This document shows positions 25,825-32,766 of a stretch of 64,000 nucleotides of DNA, in pieces. Within the stretch, counting starts at the first letter, position 1. Every line of letters begins with the position of its first letter. The stretch is from contig JAJFUB010000146.1 of assembly GCA_021372615.1 (NCBI GenBank), forward strand, positions 27,488 to 91,487, read 5' to 3'. Origin of the DNA: a bacterium. GTDB lineage: Bacteria; Armatimonadota; Zipacnadia; Zipacnadales; UBA11051. The position numbers and the translations under genes were made by a program. The notes under the pieces are model-generated. The model worked only from the letters and a program-made list of their open reading frames with translations, did not search any database and had not been told where the DNA came from.

Positions 25825-26658
25825 ATGAGGAACTTCCTGATTGCTGCTCTCGTGTTGGGCGTGGCCGTGACGATGGCGTTCGGGCAGCCCGCGAAGCCGG
25901 CGCCGGCAGTGCCCGCGCCGCCGACCGTAGCTCCGCCCGTCCCGCTCCCGGCACCGACGGCGCCGGGGCCCGCCTCACCGGCGCAGGAACTCGCCCTCCG
26001 CAGCCCCGAGGTGGCCTGGCTGCTCTCTCTCCCCCGCCTGCTGGGCAAGCCGCTGACGTTCCTGGTGGCGTTCCTGTTCGTGGGGCTGGTCTTCGGCCTC
26101 TTGGTCCGGCGCGCCATCTCGCCTCGCCCGGGCGGGGAGGCCCATTACAGCGATGCCCTCGACGACCGAACCAGGCGGCGCCTGGCCATCGGCAACCTGG
26201 TGGTCTGGACGGTGGCCTTGCTGGCGGGCTGTGAAGCCGCGGGCCTCCAGTGGTTCACGAGCCTGCTTCAGATGGTCCTCGAGTTCGTCAAGGGGCTGTT
26301 CGGCCTCATCGGGGCCATCATCGGCGGGCTCTTCTGGGTGATCGCTGCCATGGTGATCGCCTACGCGCTCAGCCCGAGGGGGCAGGACCTCGTGCTGGGA
26401 CTGCTGGGGTGGGCCTGGCTGCGGCACTCGGGGAGCAAGCCCAAGCCCGACCAAGAGTTCGATCTGGGCGGCGGCGCGCGGGGGCGCATCACCAGCACGG
26501 ACTTCCTCCACAGCACGCTGCAGACGACAGACGGGCGGACGCAGACCGTCCCCAACGCCTGGCTGATGCGGACCTACTTCAACTGGGACCGGCTGACGTG
26601 GGGCGCGACCGAAGCCCCGCCCAAGCCGCCAGTGCCGCCACCCCCGGGGTCGGTGTAG
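25825..26658 (+). CDS. Membrane protein with MscS-like beta domain
   Basis: A 277-residue protein. It has an N-terminal signal peptide (LIAALVLGVAVTMAFG), a Pro/Ala-rich linker, then about three or four transmembrane helices (LTFLVAFLFVGLVFGLLV; NLVVWTVALLAGC; GLFGLIGAIIGGLFWVIAAM). The C-terminal part, RGRITSTDFLHSTLQTTDG then QTVPNAWLMRTYFNW, matches the small beta domain of MscS channels (usually G-x-V-x-x-I ... T-x-L-x-x-x-D-G ... I-P-N). It lacks the C-terminal alpha/beta cage domain of canonical MscS and the pore helix is not obvious. It may be a reduced mechanosensitive channel or a scaffold. GGTGAGGTGA lies just upstream of the ATG. It ends convergent to the esterase gene. Confidence 0.6.
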   Translation: MRNFLIAALVLGVAVTMAFGQPAKPAPAVPAPPTVAPPVPLPAPTAPGPASPAQELALRSPEVAWLLSLPRLLGKPLTFLVAFLFVGLVFGLLVRRAISPRPGGEAHYSDALDDRTRRRLAIGNLVVWTVALLAGCEAAGLQWFTSLLQMVLEFVKGLFGLIGAIIGGLFWVIAAMVIAYALSPRGQDLVLGLLGWAWLRHSGSKPKPDQEFDLGGGARGRITSTDFLHSTLQTTDGRTQTVPNAWLMRTYFNWDRLTWGATEAPPKPPVPPPPGSV

Positions 26659-26758
26659 GGGCATCGCGAGGCCCTGAGCAAAGGGAGGAGGCCCTGCGGG
26701 CCGCCGAGTGTCCTGCGGACGCTACAGTCCTGACGCCGACAGCCCGGCAAGGGTAGAG

Positions 26759-26794
26759 CCGTGGGGCCCGCCGCACACGGCGCGGCACCCACGG
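26759..26794. terminator. Imperfect hairpin between convergent genes
   Basis: CCGTGGG pairs with CCCACGG and an inner CGCCG with CGGCG around a CACA loop. It lies between the stops at 26658 and 26813 and may serve both genes, though no T-run is present. Two RTTCCCG-type 7-mers follow at 26796-26809. Confidence 0.4.
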
Positions 26795-26812
26795 CCTTCC
26801 CGATTCCCGCCT

Positions 26813-28987
26813 CTACTTCCTCACCCTCACCAGCACCCGCAGGTTCTTGAGCGAGTACGACCCGGCGTTTCCGGCGAAGGTCCAGTCTGGGTTCTTGCCG
26901 GTGCTGTTGCCGATTCCGAGGTCCGCCGACCCGCCGGCGACCCAGTGGTTGAAGGCGAAGATCGTCTGCTTGGCCTCGAAGTTGCCGACCTGCATGGAGC
27001 CGTAGCCGTCCTCCGGCGTGGTGCACTGGTCGCCGAAGTCCCAGACCTCATTCGAGGCGCCAGGGATGCCCGCGGCGTTGACCGGGCCGTAGTTGTGGGG
27101 CCAGAACTCGATGCAGCCGCCCTTCAGGCCACTCCCCGGCGCGATGCCCTCGACGTTGCTCACCACGTTCAGATTCGTGACCTTCTTCTGGAAGTTGGCC
27201 TTCGAGGCGAGGGTCGGCACGCCGATCTTGCCCAGGTCATCGGTGAAGGCGTCCATGGAGCAGTACACCCACTGCACAGGGCCTTCGGCGCTCTGTAGCT
27301 CGAGGAAGTACGCGATGCGGTCGAACGGGCCGCCGATCTGCGGGCGGTTGTCCAGGTCGTACTTGATCTCCTTGCCGGCCTTGCCCAGGTCCAGCGCGTA
27401 GACGAGCTGGTACTCCTTCGCCTCGCCGACGTTCAGCGCCAACAGGTCGCGAACCGGCACGTCGCCCGCGCGGAAGGCGCCGGCGGGGAGCCCCTCCTTG
27501 TTCATCAGGTTCGGCGAGGCGTCGCGGTGCCAGGCGAAGCGCATGGCGACCGGCTCCTTTACCCCGGCCGCTGACAGCACGACGGCGTTGCTCTCGATCA
27601 GCGTGTCGGCCTTCACGAACTCCGTGTCCTTGCCGATGATCTCGAACATGTCCGGGGCCTTGCCGTCGCGTGTGGTCAGGCCACTGCCGACGTTGTCGAA
27701 CGTGACGCGCAGCTTGCCCCCCTCGATGGCCAGGGTCTTGAACGTCGGGCCGGTGTAGACGAGGTCCTTGCGCCCGTAGGTCTTCGCGAGGGCCCACAGG
27801 GCCAGCCGCTTGCCGACGTCCTGCTTGTTCTTGGGGTGGATGTTCGTCAGGTCGCCGATGTCGTGGATCACGACCTGACCCGTGTTCGGTATGCCCTGTG
27901 CGGCGGTCTGGGCTTCCCAGAAGGTCGGCAGGATGAAGGGGTCCTCATTGCCGTACACGTACGGCGCGATCTGCACGTAGTAGAAGGGGAAATCGCCCAC
28001 GCCGAAGAGCTGCCGCCAGCCGCCGATGAGCGCCTCCATTTTGTCCCGGTAGCGCATCCCCTCGCGGTGGTTCGCCTCGCCCTGGTACCAGATGGCCCCG
28101 CGGATGGCGAAGGGCAGCAGTGGGTAGATCATGCCGTGGTACAGCGTACTGGCCCCGCCGGGGCCGACGAGGGGCTTGAGGCCGGCCGGGTACTCCGGGG
28201 CGGGCTCCAGGGGCTTCTGGGCCGCCAGGGCCTCACGGGCCGTCTTGGTCCAGGCGTCCAGCCGGGTCAGGTAGTCGCCCAGCGTCTGTTTGTAGGCGTC
28301 CGAGCGCGGGTCAGTGAGCATGACCTGCTTGTAGATGGGTTCCAGGGAGGGCACCCGTGCGAAGCCTTCAGGCGGTGTCCAGGGGTCAATGGAGGTGCCG
28401 CCCCAGGAGCTGTTGACCAGGCCGATGGGCACCTTCAGCTCCTGCAGCAGGTAGCGCCCGAAGAAGTAGCCGGCGGCGGTGAAGCTGCCCGCCACTTCCG
28501 GCGTGCACACCTGCCAGGCGCCGTCGAAGTCGGCGGCGGGATAGCCCGAGGGCACGCGTGGCACGGCGATGTGGCGCAGTTGCGGGTGGTTGGCGTTGGC
28601 GATCTCCTCGGTGGCGTTGTTGGAGGCGCTCACCGTCCACTGCATGTTCGATTGGCCTGAGCACAGCCAGACCTCGCCGATGAGCACGTCCTCGAGGACC
28701 ACCTGGTTCTTGCCGCTGACAGTCAGCGTGAAGGGGCCGCCGGCAGGCTGGGCTGGCAGCTTCGCAACCCACTTCCCGCCCTCACCCGGTGTCGCGGTGA
28801 CGGCGGCCTTGTCGCCCAGTTGCACTCTGACCGCTTCCCCCTGATCCGCCCAGCCCCACACGGGGATCGCGATGTCGCGCTGCAGAACCATGTGGCTGCC
28901 GAAGATGTGCGGCAGGCGCACGTCGGCATGTGCTGCGGAGACGGCCACGACAGCCAACGCAGCCACGGCTAGTCGGTATGACCTCAT
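26813..28987 (-). CDS. Sialate O-acetylesterase, secreted
   Basis: A 724-residue exported esterase. AAGGAG lies seven bases before the ATG at 28987, which gives a signal peptide (LAVAALAVVAVSAAHA); the frame is open to 29242 but that extension is not credible. The SGNH-type catalytic motifs are LCSGQSNMQW (nucleophile Ser in block I, near residue 110), SSWGGTSIDPWTP, and WYQGEANHREGM near residue 302. The family removes acetyl groups from sialic acids or xylan-type polysaccharides. After about residue 540 there is an extra C-terminal domain with an NVVSNVEGI-type segment and WPHNYGPVNA, probably a carbohydrate-binding sandwich. It fits the surrounding glycan degradation genes. Confidence 0.88.
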   Translation of the reverse strand: MRSYRLAVAALAVVAVSAAHADVRLPHIFGSHMVLQRDIAIPVWGWADQGEAVRVQLGDKAAVTATPGEGGKWVAKLPAQPAGGPFTLTVSGKNQVVLEDVLIGEVWLCSGQSNMQWTVSASNNATEEIANANHPQLRHIAVPRVPSGYPAADFDGAWQVCTPEVAGSFTAAGYFFGRYLLQELKVPIGLVNSSWGGTSIDPWTPPEGFARVPSLEPIYKQVMLTDPRSDAYKQTLGDYLTRLDAWTKTAREALAAQKPLEPAPEYPAGLKPLVGPGGASTLYHGMIYPLLPFAIRGAIWYQGEANHREGMRYRDKMEALIGGWRQLFGVGDFPFYYVQIAPYVYGNEDPFILPTFWEAQTAAQGIPNTGQVVIHDIGDLTNIHPKNKQDVGKRLALWALAKTYGRKDLVYTGPTFKTLAIEGGKLRVTFDNVGSGLTTRDGKAPDMFEIIGKDTEFVKADTLIESNAVVLSAAGVKEPVAMRFAWHRDASPNLMNKEGLPAGAFRAGDVPVRDLLALNVGEAKEYQLVYALDLGKAGKEIKYDLDNRPQIGGPFDRIAYFLELQSAEGPVQWVYCSMDAFTDDLGKIGVPTLASKANFQKKVTNLNVVSNVEGIAPGSGLKGGCIEFWPHNYGPVNAAGIPGASNEVWDFGDQCTTPEDGYGSMQVGNFEAKQTIFAFNHWVAGGSADLGIGNSTGKNPDWTFAGNAGSYSLKNLRVLVRVRK

Positions 28988-29006
28988 CGGTGACTCCTTC
29001 CGGCGG

Positions 29007-30314
29007 CTACCGGCCCAATACGACGGCCTTGCCGTCTTCGGTGGTGCCAAGCTGGTGGTGATGGATGCCCGGCACCGCCACCGGCCCGCAGTTGCAGGCG
29101 AAGGCGCTGCCGTTGCAGCCCAACAGGCTGCCGAGGCGCTCCCACATCGGCCTGGTCTCGGCGCACAGCGAGACACGCGTGGTCGGCGACAGGCGCTGGA
29201 CCTCGCGGATGTAGTGCTCGTATATCTCGGCTCGGAGATCATCGGGGAAGGGGTGCATGCGGTCCTGGAAGCCCTCGGTTGCCTCGATCTGCTCCATGCG
29301 GGCGATCAGCGCCGGGTCGAACAGCTCGACCGGGAAGATCCCCTCGAACTCCGCCATGCTGTCGAAGAACAGCATCTCCATGCTGAGGTTGTCGGGCTGT
29401 ACGGCGGCAAAGAGCTTCTCCAGCGTGTCGGTCGCTTCTTCCCGCCAGGCGGCGATGGGGACGATGGGCTTGAACTTGAAGCGCACCGAGTAGCCGGCCT
29501 GCTGGCACTTGCGGGCCGCCTCGATACGCTGCTCGGTGGTGGCCGTGTCCACCTCGATGCGGCGGCTGACGGTGGGCGTGCTCATCGTCCACAGCATGAT
29601 CGTGTGGCCGTTGTGCGGCAGGTCCAGCAGGAAGTCCACGTTGTCGCTCTTGGAGAAGAGGATGATGTACTTGTCGGGCAGGGCCGCGTAGTGCTCGACG
29701 AGGGCGCGGCACATGCCATACTCGGGCTCCAGGGGCAGGCAGTCGGTCTCCACGTCATAGCGGAACACGTGCTGCCACGGATTGGCCGCCATGAGCTGAT
29801 CGGTGTGGTCCAGGAAGTCCTCGATGTTCAGGCCCAGGGTCGTGACGCGACCGCGCCGGCAATAGCGGCACTTGTGGAAGCAGCCATAGGCCGAGTGCAG
29901 GTCATACAGCGACCAGCACGTCGCGCCGCCCTTGCGCTTCTGGTTGCCGTCCTCGTAGTGGTAGCCGTCGTGGATGCCGTACAGCATCCGCAGGAAGCCG
30001 TTGGTGTAGCCGCCCTTGCCCTGCAGGCTGGCGTGCCGTTGCTCGATCTCGGCGCGCTGCTCGGGCGTTGGGAACAGCATCTTGTTGAACACGACATCCG
30101 GGTCGCCCTGGAAGCCGAGCTGGCCCTGCCGCACGTCCAGCTCGAACCAGTCCTTGGCGGCGGCGAGGTCGTCGAGCTCACTTTCGCGCAGCAACTGCAC
30201 GCGGTCCACCGGCACACCGAAGCCGCCCATCAGGCGCTCCATGCGCGCCACGCAGCGCGGGTCCCCGGCGGCCCATTCGGTGATGTAGAAGTTCTGCGGA
30301 TGCACAGGCTTCAT
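29007..30314 (-). CDS. Radical SAM protein, spore photoproduct lyase-like
   Basis: A 435-residue cytoplasmic radical SAM enzyme. YGCFHKCRYCRRG near residue 150 is the CxxxCxxC motif that binds the 4Fe-4S cluster and S-adenosylmethionine. Downstream it has LFSKSDNVDFLLDLPHNGHT, TPTVSRRIE and GYSVRFKFKPIVPIAAW, which resemble the spore photoproduct lyase (SplB) family rather than MoaA or PqqE types. A Cys-rich tail (LLGCNGSAFACNCG) is extra. Nothing in the window suggests sporulation, so DNA repair of thymine dimers or another radical reaction are both open. The ATG at 30314 is preferred over the GTG at 30320 for spacing to AGGG. It is divergent from the methyltransferase gene. Confidence 0.75.
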   Translation of the reverse strand: MKPVHPQNFYITEWAAGDPRCVARMERLMGGFGVPVDRVQLLRESELDDLAAAKDWFELDVRQGQLGFQGDPDVVFNKMLFPTPEQRAEIEQRHASLQGKGGYTNGFLRMLYGIHDGYHYEDGNQKRKGGATCWSLYDLHSAYGCFHKCRYCRRGRVTTLGLNIEDFLDHTDQLMAANPWQHVFRYDVETDCLPLEPEYGMCRALVEHYAALPDKYIILFSKSDNVDFLLDLPHNGHTIMLWTMSTPTVSRRIEVDTATTEQRIEAARKCQQAGYSVRFKFKPIVPIAAWREEATDTLEKLFAAVQPDNLSMEMLFFDSMAEFEGIFPVELFDPALIARMEQIEATEGFQDRMHPFPDDLRAEIYEHYIREVQRLSPTTRVSLCAETRPMWERLGSLLGCNGSAFACNCGPVAVPGIHHHQLGTTEDGKAVVLGR

Positions 30315-30327
30315 GGTCACAATCCCT

Positions 30328-30356
30328 TTGGCAAGTGTGCCTGGTGTTTCTATACT
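30328..30356 (+). promoter_or_regulatory. Sigma-70-type promoter for the methyltransferase
   Basis: TTGGCA (30328-30333) and TATACT (30351-30356) are separated by 17 bases in the divergent gap, 39 bases before the GTG start at 30395. Confidence 0.55.
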
Positions 30357-30394
30357 GCGGTGGGGATGACCTCCGACGGCCCCGGGAGCGCGCT

Positions 30395-31036
30395 GTGACC
30401 GAACCGAAGCAATGGGACTTCGATACCTACGACTGGATCGCGCAGTATGACGAGCGGATGCGGGCCCGGGATCGCCTGTGCTATCAGGCGGCGCTGCGCG
30501 CGCTGCCGGTGCTGACCCGGGCCGGCGCGGACGACCTCGTCCTGGATGTTGGTGCGGGCACGGGCAACTCCGCGGTCCCGTTCCTGGAGTTGGGCTGCCG
30601 GGTGTTGGGGGTGGATCCCTCGGAGGAGATGCTCAAGCAGGCGCAGAGCAAGGTCGCGGCCTACGACGGGCGCTTCACCGTGCAGCACCTCGACGATGCC
30701 TTCGCGCGGCTGCCTCTGGGGGGCCAGCGTTTCGACATCATCATCGCGGCCTACTCGATCCACCACATGGACTATGGAGTGATGCGGGGCGTTGTGCGGG
30801 GGATGAAGGCTTCGCTGCGGCCCGGCGGGCGGATCGGCGTAGCGGACACCATGTTCCGCGATGCGGACCACAAGCGGGAGATGATAGACGCGCTCCCGGA
30901 CCTGGAGGACGAGTACCACCCGCTCCTGACGACCTTCCCGGCCATGTTCGAGGACGAGGGCCTGCAGGTCGCGCTGCAGCAGATCGGACCGCTGGTGTGG
31001 GTGCTGGTGGCTACTGCTTCGGCCGCAGGTCCGTGA
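30395..31036 (+). CDS. Class I SAM-dependent methyltransferase
   Basis: A 213-residue cytoplasmic methyltransferase. Motif I is LVLDVGAGTGNSAVPFLE near residue 47, motif II has the acidic residue in VLGVDPSEEM, and IIIAAYSIHHMD gives motif IV. It matches the Methyltransf_11/25 type. The start is a GTG at 30395 with GGGAG six bases upstream. An upstream in-frame ATG at 30335 falls inside the promoter and is rejected. It converges on the beta-helix gene with a 26-base overlap of coding ends. The substrate is unknown. Confidence 0.85.
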   Translation: MTEPKQWDFDTYDWIAQYDERMRARDRLCYQAALRALPVLTRAGADDLVLDVGAGTGNSAVPFLELGCRVLGVDPSEEMLKQAQSKVAAYDGRFTVQHLDDAFARLPLGGQRFDIIIAAYSIHHMDYGVMRGVVRGMKASLRPGGRIGVADTMFRDADHKREMIDALPDLEDEYHPLLTTFPAMFEDEGLQVALQQIGPLVWVLVATASAAGP

Positions 31037-32252
31037 TCGTCCCCGGCAAGTCGCCCTCGACCGTCACGGCCCCCACCTTCGGCCCGACCAGCAGCGACAC
31101 GGGCGTCCCCACGACCGTGTTGCGCCGCAGGATGATGCCGTCGGTCTCACCATCGATGCGGATGGCCGCGGCCGGTCCCCGGTCGTGCTCTCCCCCACTC
31201 CCGTTGTCCTGGATGACGCACGCCTCGACGACGCACCGGTGGCCCGCGGCATACGGTGGTTCGTTGCGGAAGTAGACGCCCGACAGACGGTTGCGGCGAA
31301 TGGTGTTGCGCGCGAAGCGGTTGTCGGTGTCCTTGTGCCCGATCGAGATGCCCATCTGGGCGTTGTCCTCGATCAGGTTGTCCTCGAAGAGGCCGTTCTT
31401 CACGCGCCAGCACAGAAACAGGCCGCAGCCCCCGTTGCCTCGCATCACGCAGTGGCGGACAATCGGTCGTGCCGACCCGGAGCCGGGATGGCAACCCCCG
31501 CCGGTGTTGCGCTCGAAGACGCAGTCCTCGACCACCACGTCCGGGCAGTTCTGATACGAGAGCCCGTCGCCGTTCATGTTGCGGATGGCGACATGACTGA
31601 TGGTGACGCCCGCCACACGCAGGAGGTTGATGCCTCCGCCCCGGCAGCCATCCTCCGGTGGGCACGCCTCGCGGTTGCCCTCGATGGCGAGGTCTCGGAT
31701 CGCGACGTCGCGCTGGTCAGTGGCGCGGATCAGCGGGCAGGCGCGCGATACCGAGGCCCCGTCGGTGACCATCAGGTCCGCGTTCAGCCGGTCATCGAGC
31801 ACCAGGGCGCCATCCGCCTCCTTGCGGATGACCGTGGCCACGGTGCTGAAGAAGCCGGCGAACCGGTCACTGCGGACGGTCACGCCGTCGCTGACCTGGA
31901 AGTCCGAGGCGTCCTTTGGCAGGATGCGCACATCGCCGTAGTCCCCGTCCTCGGCCAGCAGTGAGACGCCGCCGGGGGCCTTGCGCAGGACGGTCTTCTC
32001 ACCAGCGCCGATGAGGGTGACGCCGCTGCGTAGCACGACGGAGTTGCGGAGGGTCCAGGTGCCGGGGCCGATATGCACGGTACCACCGCCCAGACCCGCC
32101 AGGTGGTCCACAGCAGCCTGCAGGACACGGTGATCGCTGCCACACAGGTCGCCTTCGGTGAGGCCAACGCGGATCTCAGGGCGCACGGTGGGGGCTCCTT
32201 TCGCGCACAAGGGGAGCATGAGAGCTGCGAGCACGAGCAGCGGGCGAGGCAT
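31011..32252 (-). CDS. Secreted right-handed beta-helix protein
   Basis: A 413-residue exported protein. It begins MPRPLLVLAALMLPLCAKGA, a signal peptide, followed by QAAVDHLAGLGGGTVHIGPG, the usual N-cap of pectate-lyase-like beta helices. Repeats of about 22-25 residues follow, with N/G-rich turns such as IRNMNGDGLSYQNCPDVVVE and FARNTIRRNRLSGVYFRNEP. The family includes polysaccharide lyases and epimerases and the PbH1/DUF1565 proteins. No lyase Asp-Asp/Lys site is identified. The start at 32252 is chosen for the signal peptide; ribosome-site support is weak. It is the only gene between the methyltransferase and the terminator at 32321-32352. Confidence 0.75.
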   Translation of the reverse strand: MPRPLLVLAALMLPLCAKGAPTVRPEIRVGLTEGDLCGSDHRVLQAAVDHLAGLGGGTVHIGPGTWTLRNSVVLRSGVTLIGAGEKTVLRKAPGGVSLLAEDGDYGDVRILPKDASDFQVSDGVTVRSDRFAGFFSTVATVIRKEADGALVLDDRLNADLMVTDGASVSRACPLIRATDQRDVAIRDLAIEGNREACPPEDGCRGGGINLLRVAGVTISHVAIRNMNGDGLSYQNCPDVVVEDCVFERNTGGGCHPGSGSARPIVRHCVMRGNGGCGLFLCWRVKNGLFEDNLIEDNAQMGISIGHKDTDNRFARNTIRRNRLSGVYFRNEPPYAAGHRCVVEACVIQDNGSGGEHDRGPAAAIRIDGETDGIILRRNTVVGTPVSLLVGPKVGAVTVEGDLPGTITDLRPKQ

Positions 32253-32298
32253 GGCGTAGTCATTCGCAGGGCAAGCACGGTCAACCTGCCCCATAGGC

Positions 32299-32312
32299 CA
32301 TTCCCCATTCCC
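32299..32312. repeat. Two-unit 7-bp tandem repeat
   Basis: CATTCCC occurs twice in tandem directly before the hairpin at 32321. It belongs to the same general class as the longer 7-bp tracts elsewhere in the window. Confidence 0.35.
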
Positions 32313-32320
32313 CGCAATGA

Positions 32321-32352
32321 AGAGGCCCCGCCGCAACCGCGGCGGGGCCTCT
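32321..32352 (-). terminator. Perfect 14-bp terminator hairpin
   Basis: AGAGGCCCCGCCGC and GCGGCGGGGCCTCT are separated by four bases; it is 90 bases beyond the stop of the small peptide gene on the minus strand and upstream of the beta-helix gene. The U-tract is weak (TCATTG). It probably isolates the small gene from the beta-helix gene. Confidence 0.6.
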
Positions 32353-32373
32353 TTGCTAAGCCTGTGAGTGTGG

Positions 32374-32417
32374 CTTCTGAGGAGCGGGGGTACTCCGAGA
32401 TTCTTTCGCCTCAGAAG
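32374..32417. repeat. 9-bp inverted repeat flanking 26 bases
   Basis: CTTCTGAGG (32374-32382) and CCTCAGAAG (32409-32417) are perfect reverse complements around an interior with GGAG and CTCC. It lies between the peptide stop and the terminator and may be part of the 3' UTR structure. Confidence 0.4.
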
Positions 32418-32441
32418 TCCAACCAGGCGGGCTTCAGGAAA

Positions 32442-32528
32442 CTACTTCCCGCAGCCACACCCTTTCTTTTTGGGTTCTTCCTTCTTCTCCTCTTTCTTGC
32501 CGCACCCACAGCCCTTTTTATCGTCCAC
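32442..32528 (-). CDS. 28-residue Cys/Gly/Lys-rich peptide with two CGCGK motifs
   Basis: A very small gene with strong support. A complete AGGAGG lies seven bases before a GTG at 32528, and the frame runs to a TAG at 32442. The 28-residue product has the shape (M)DDKK-GCGCGK near the N-terminus, a central KEEKKEEPKKK charged stretch, and GCGCGK at the C-terminus. The two identical C-G-C-G-K ends and the mirrored charged linker make chance coding unlikely. Four closely spaced cysteines could bind a metal ion or a cluster, or be modified. There is no signal peptide. A leader of about 180 nt with a perfect TTGACA upstream, and a hairpin terminator downstream, make it a stand-alone transcript. 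I do not recognise the family. Confidence 0.75.
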   Translation of the reverse strand: MDDKKGCGCGKKEEKKEEPKKKGCGCGK

Positions 32529-32707
32529 TTTCGTACCTCCTGTTGGTTCGGCCAGCCGCCCCACGCGCACGACATCGGCCCCTCTTGGATCCTGACCGTG
32601 TCAGGCGCCGGCTCTAACAGCGGCCACCTGCTCCTTACGCCAAACCATGCACACTTGCCGGACTGTACGTCCCATCGCCGGCGCGTATGTGTCATGGTTA
32701 TACAACC
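32529..32707 (-). other. Structured 5' leader of the small peptide gene
   Basis: A gene-free leader of about 180 nt. On the minus strand CCATGACACA pairs with TGTGCATGG (one bulge), enclosing a GCCGG/CCGGC helix and a GGAC/GTCC tip. I could not match it to a known riboswitch class; it could be a regulatory leader or be coincidental in GC-rich DNA. Confidence 0.3.
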
Positions 32708-32736
32708 ACCTTAGTCCCCTCGTTGGTTCCTGTCAA
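32708..32736 (-). promoter_or_regulatory. Candidate promoter of the small peptide gene
   Basis: On the minus strand a perfect TTGACA (32731-32736) is followed after 17 bases by TAAGGT (32708-32713). A TATAAC lies a little further downstream with poor spacing. The -35 is strong and the -10 weak. Confidence 0.4.
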
Positions 32737-32766
32737 GATGGATAATGAGCGCGATGAATCGCGCCC

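Noticed and set aside
29007..32528. RiPP cluster of radical SAM enzyme, methyltransferase and CGCGK peptide
   Set aside because: The genes lie on different strands with an unrelated beta-helix gene between, and the enzyme resembles SplB; no peptidase or transporter supports it.
32411..32695. 94-codon minus-strand frame covering the small peptide gene
   Set aside because: It reads the peptide gene in another frame, has no ribosome site and no coherent protein features; the 28-codon frame has AGGAGG and a repeated motif.
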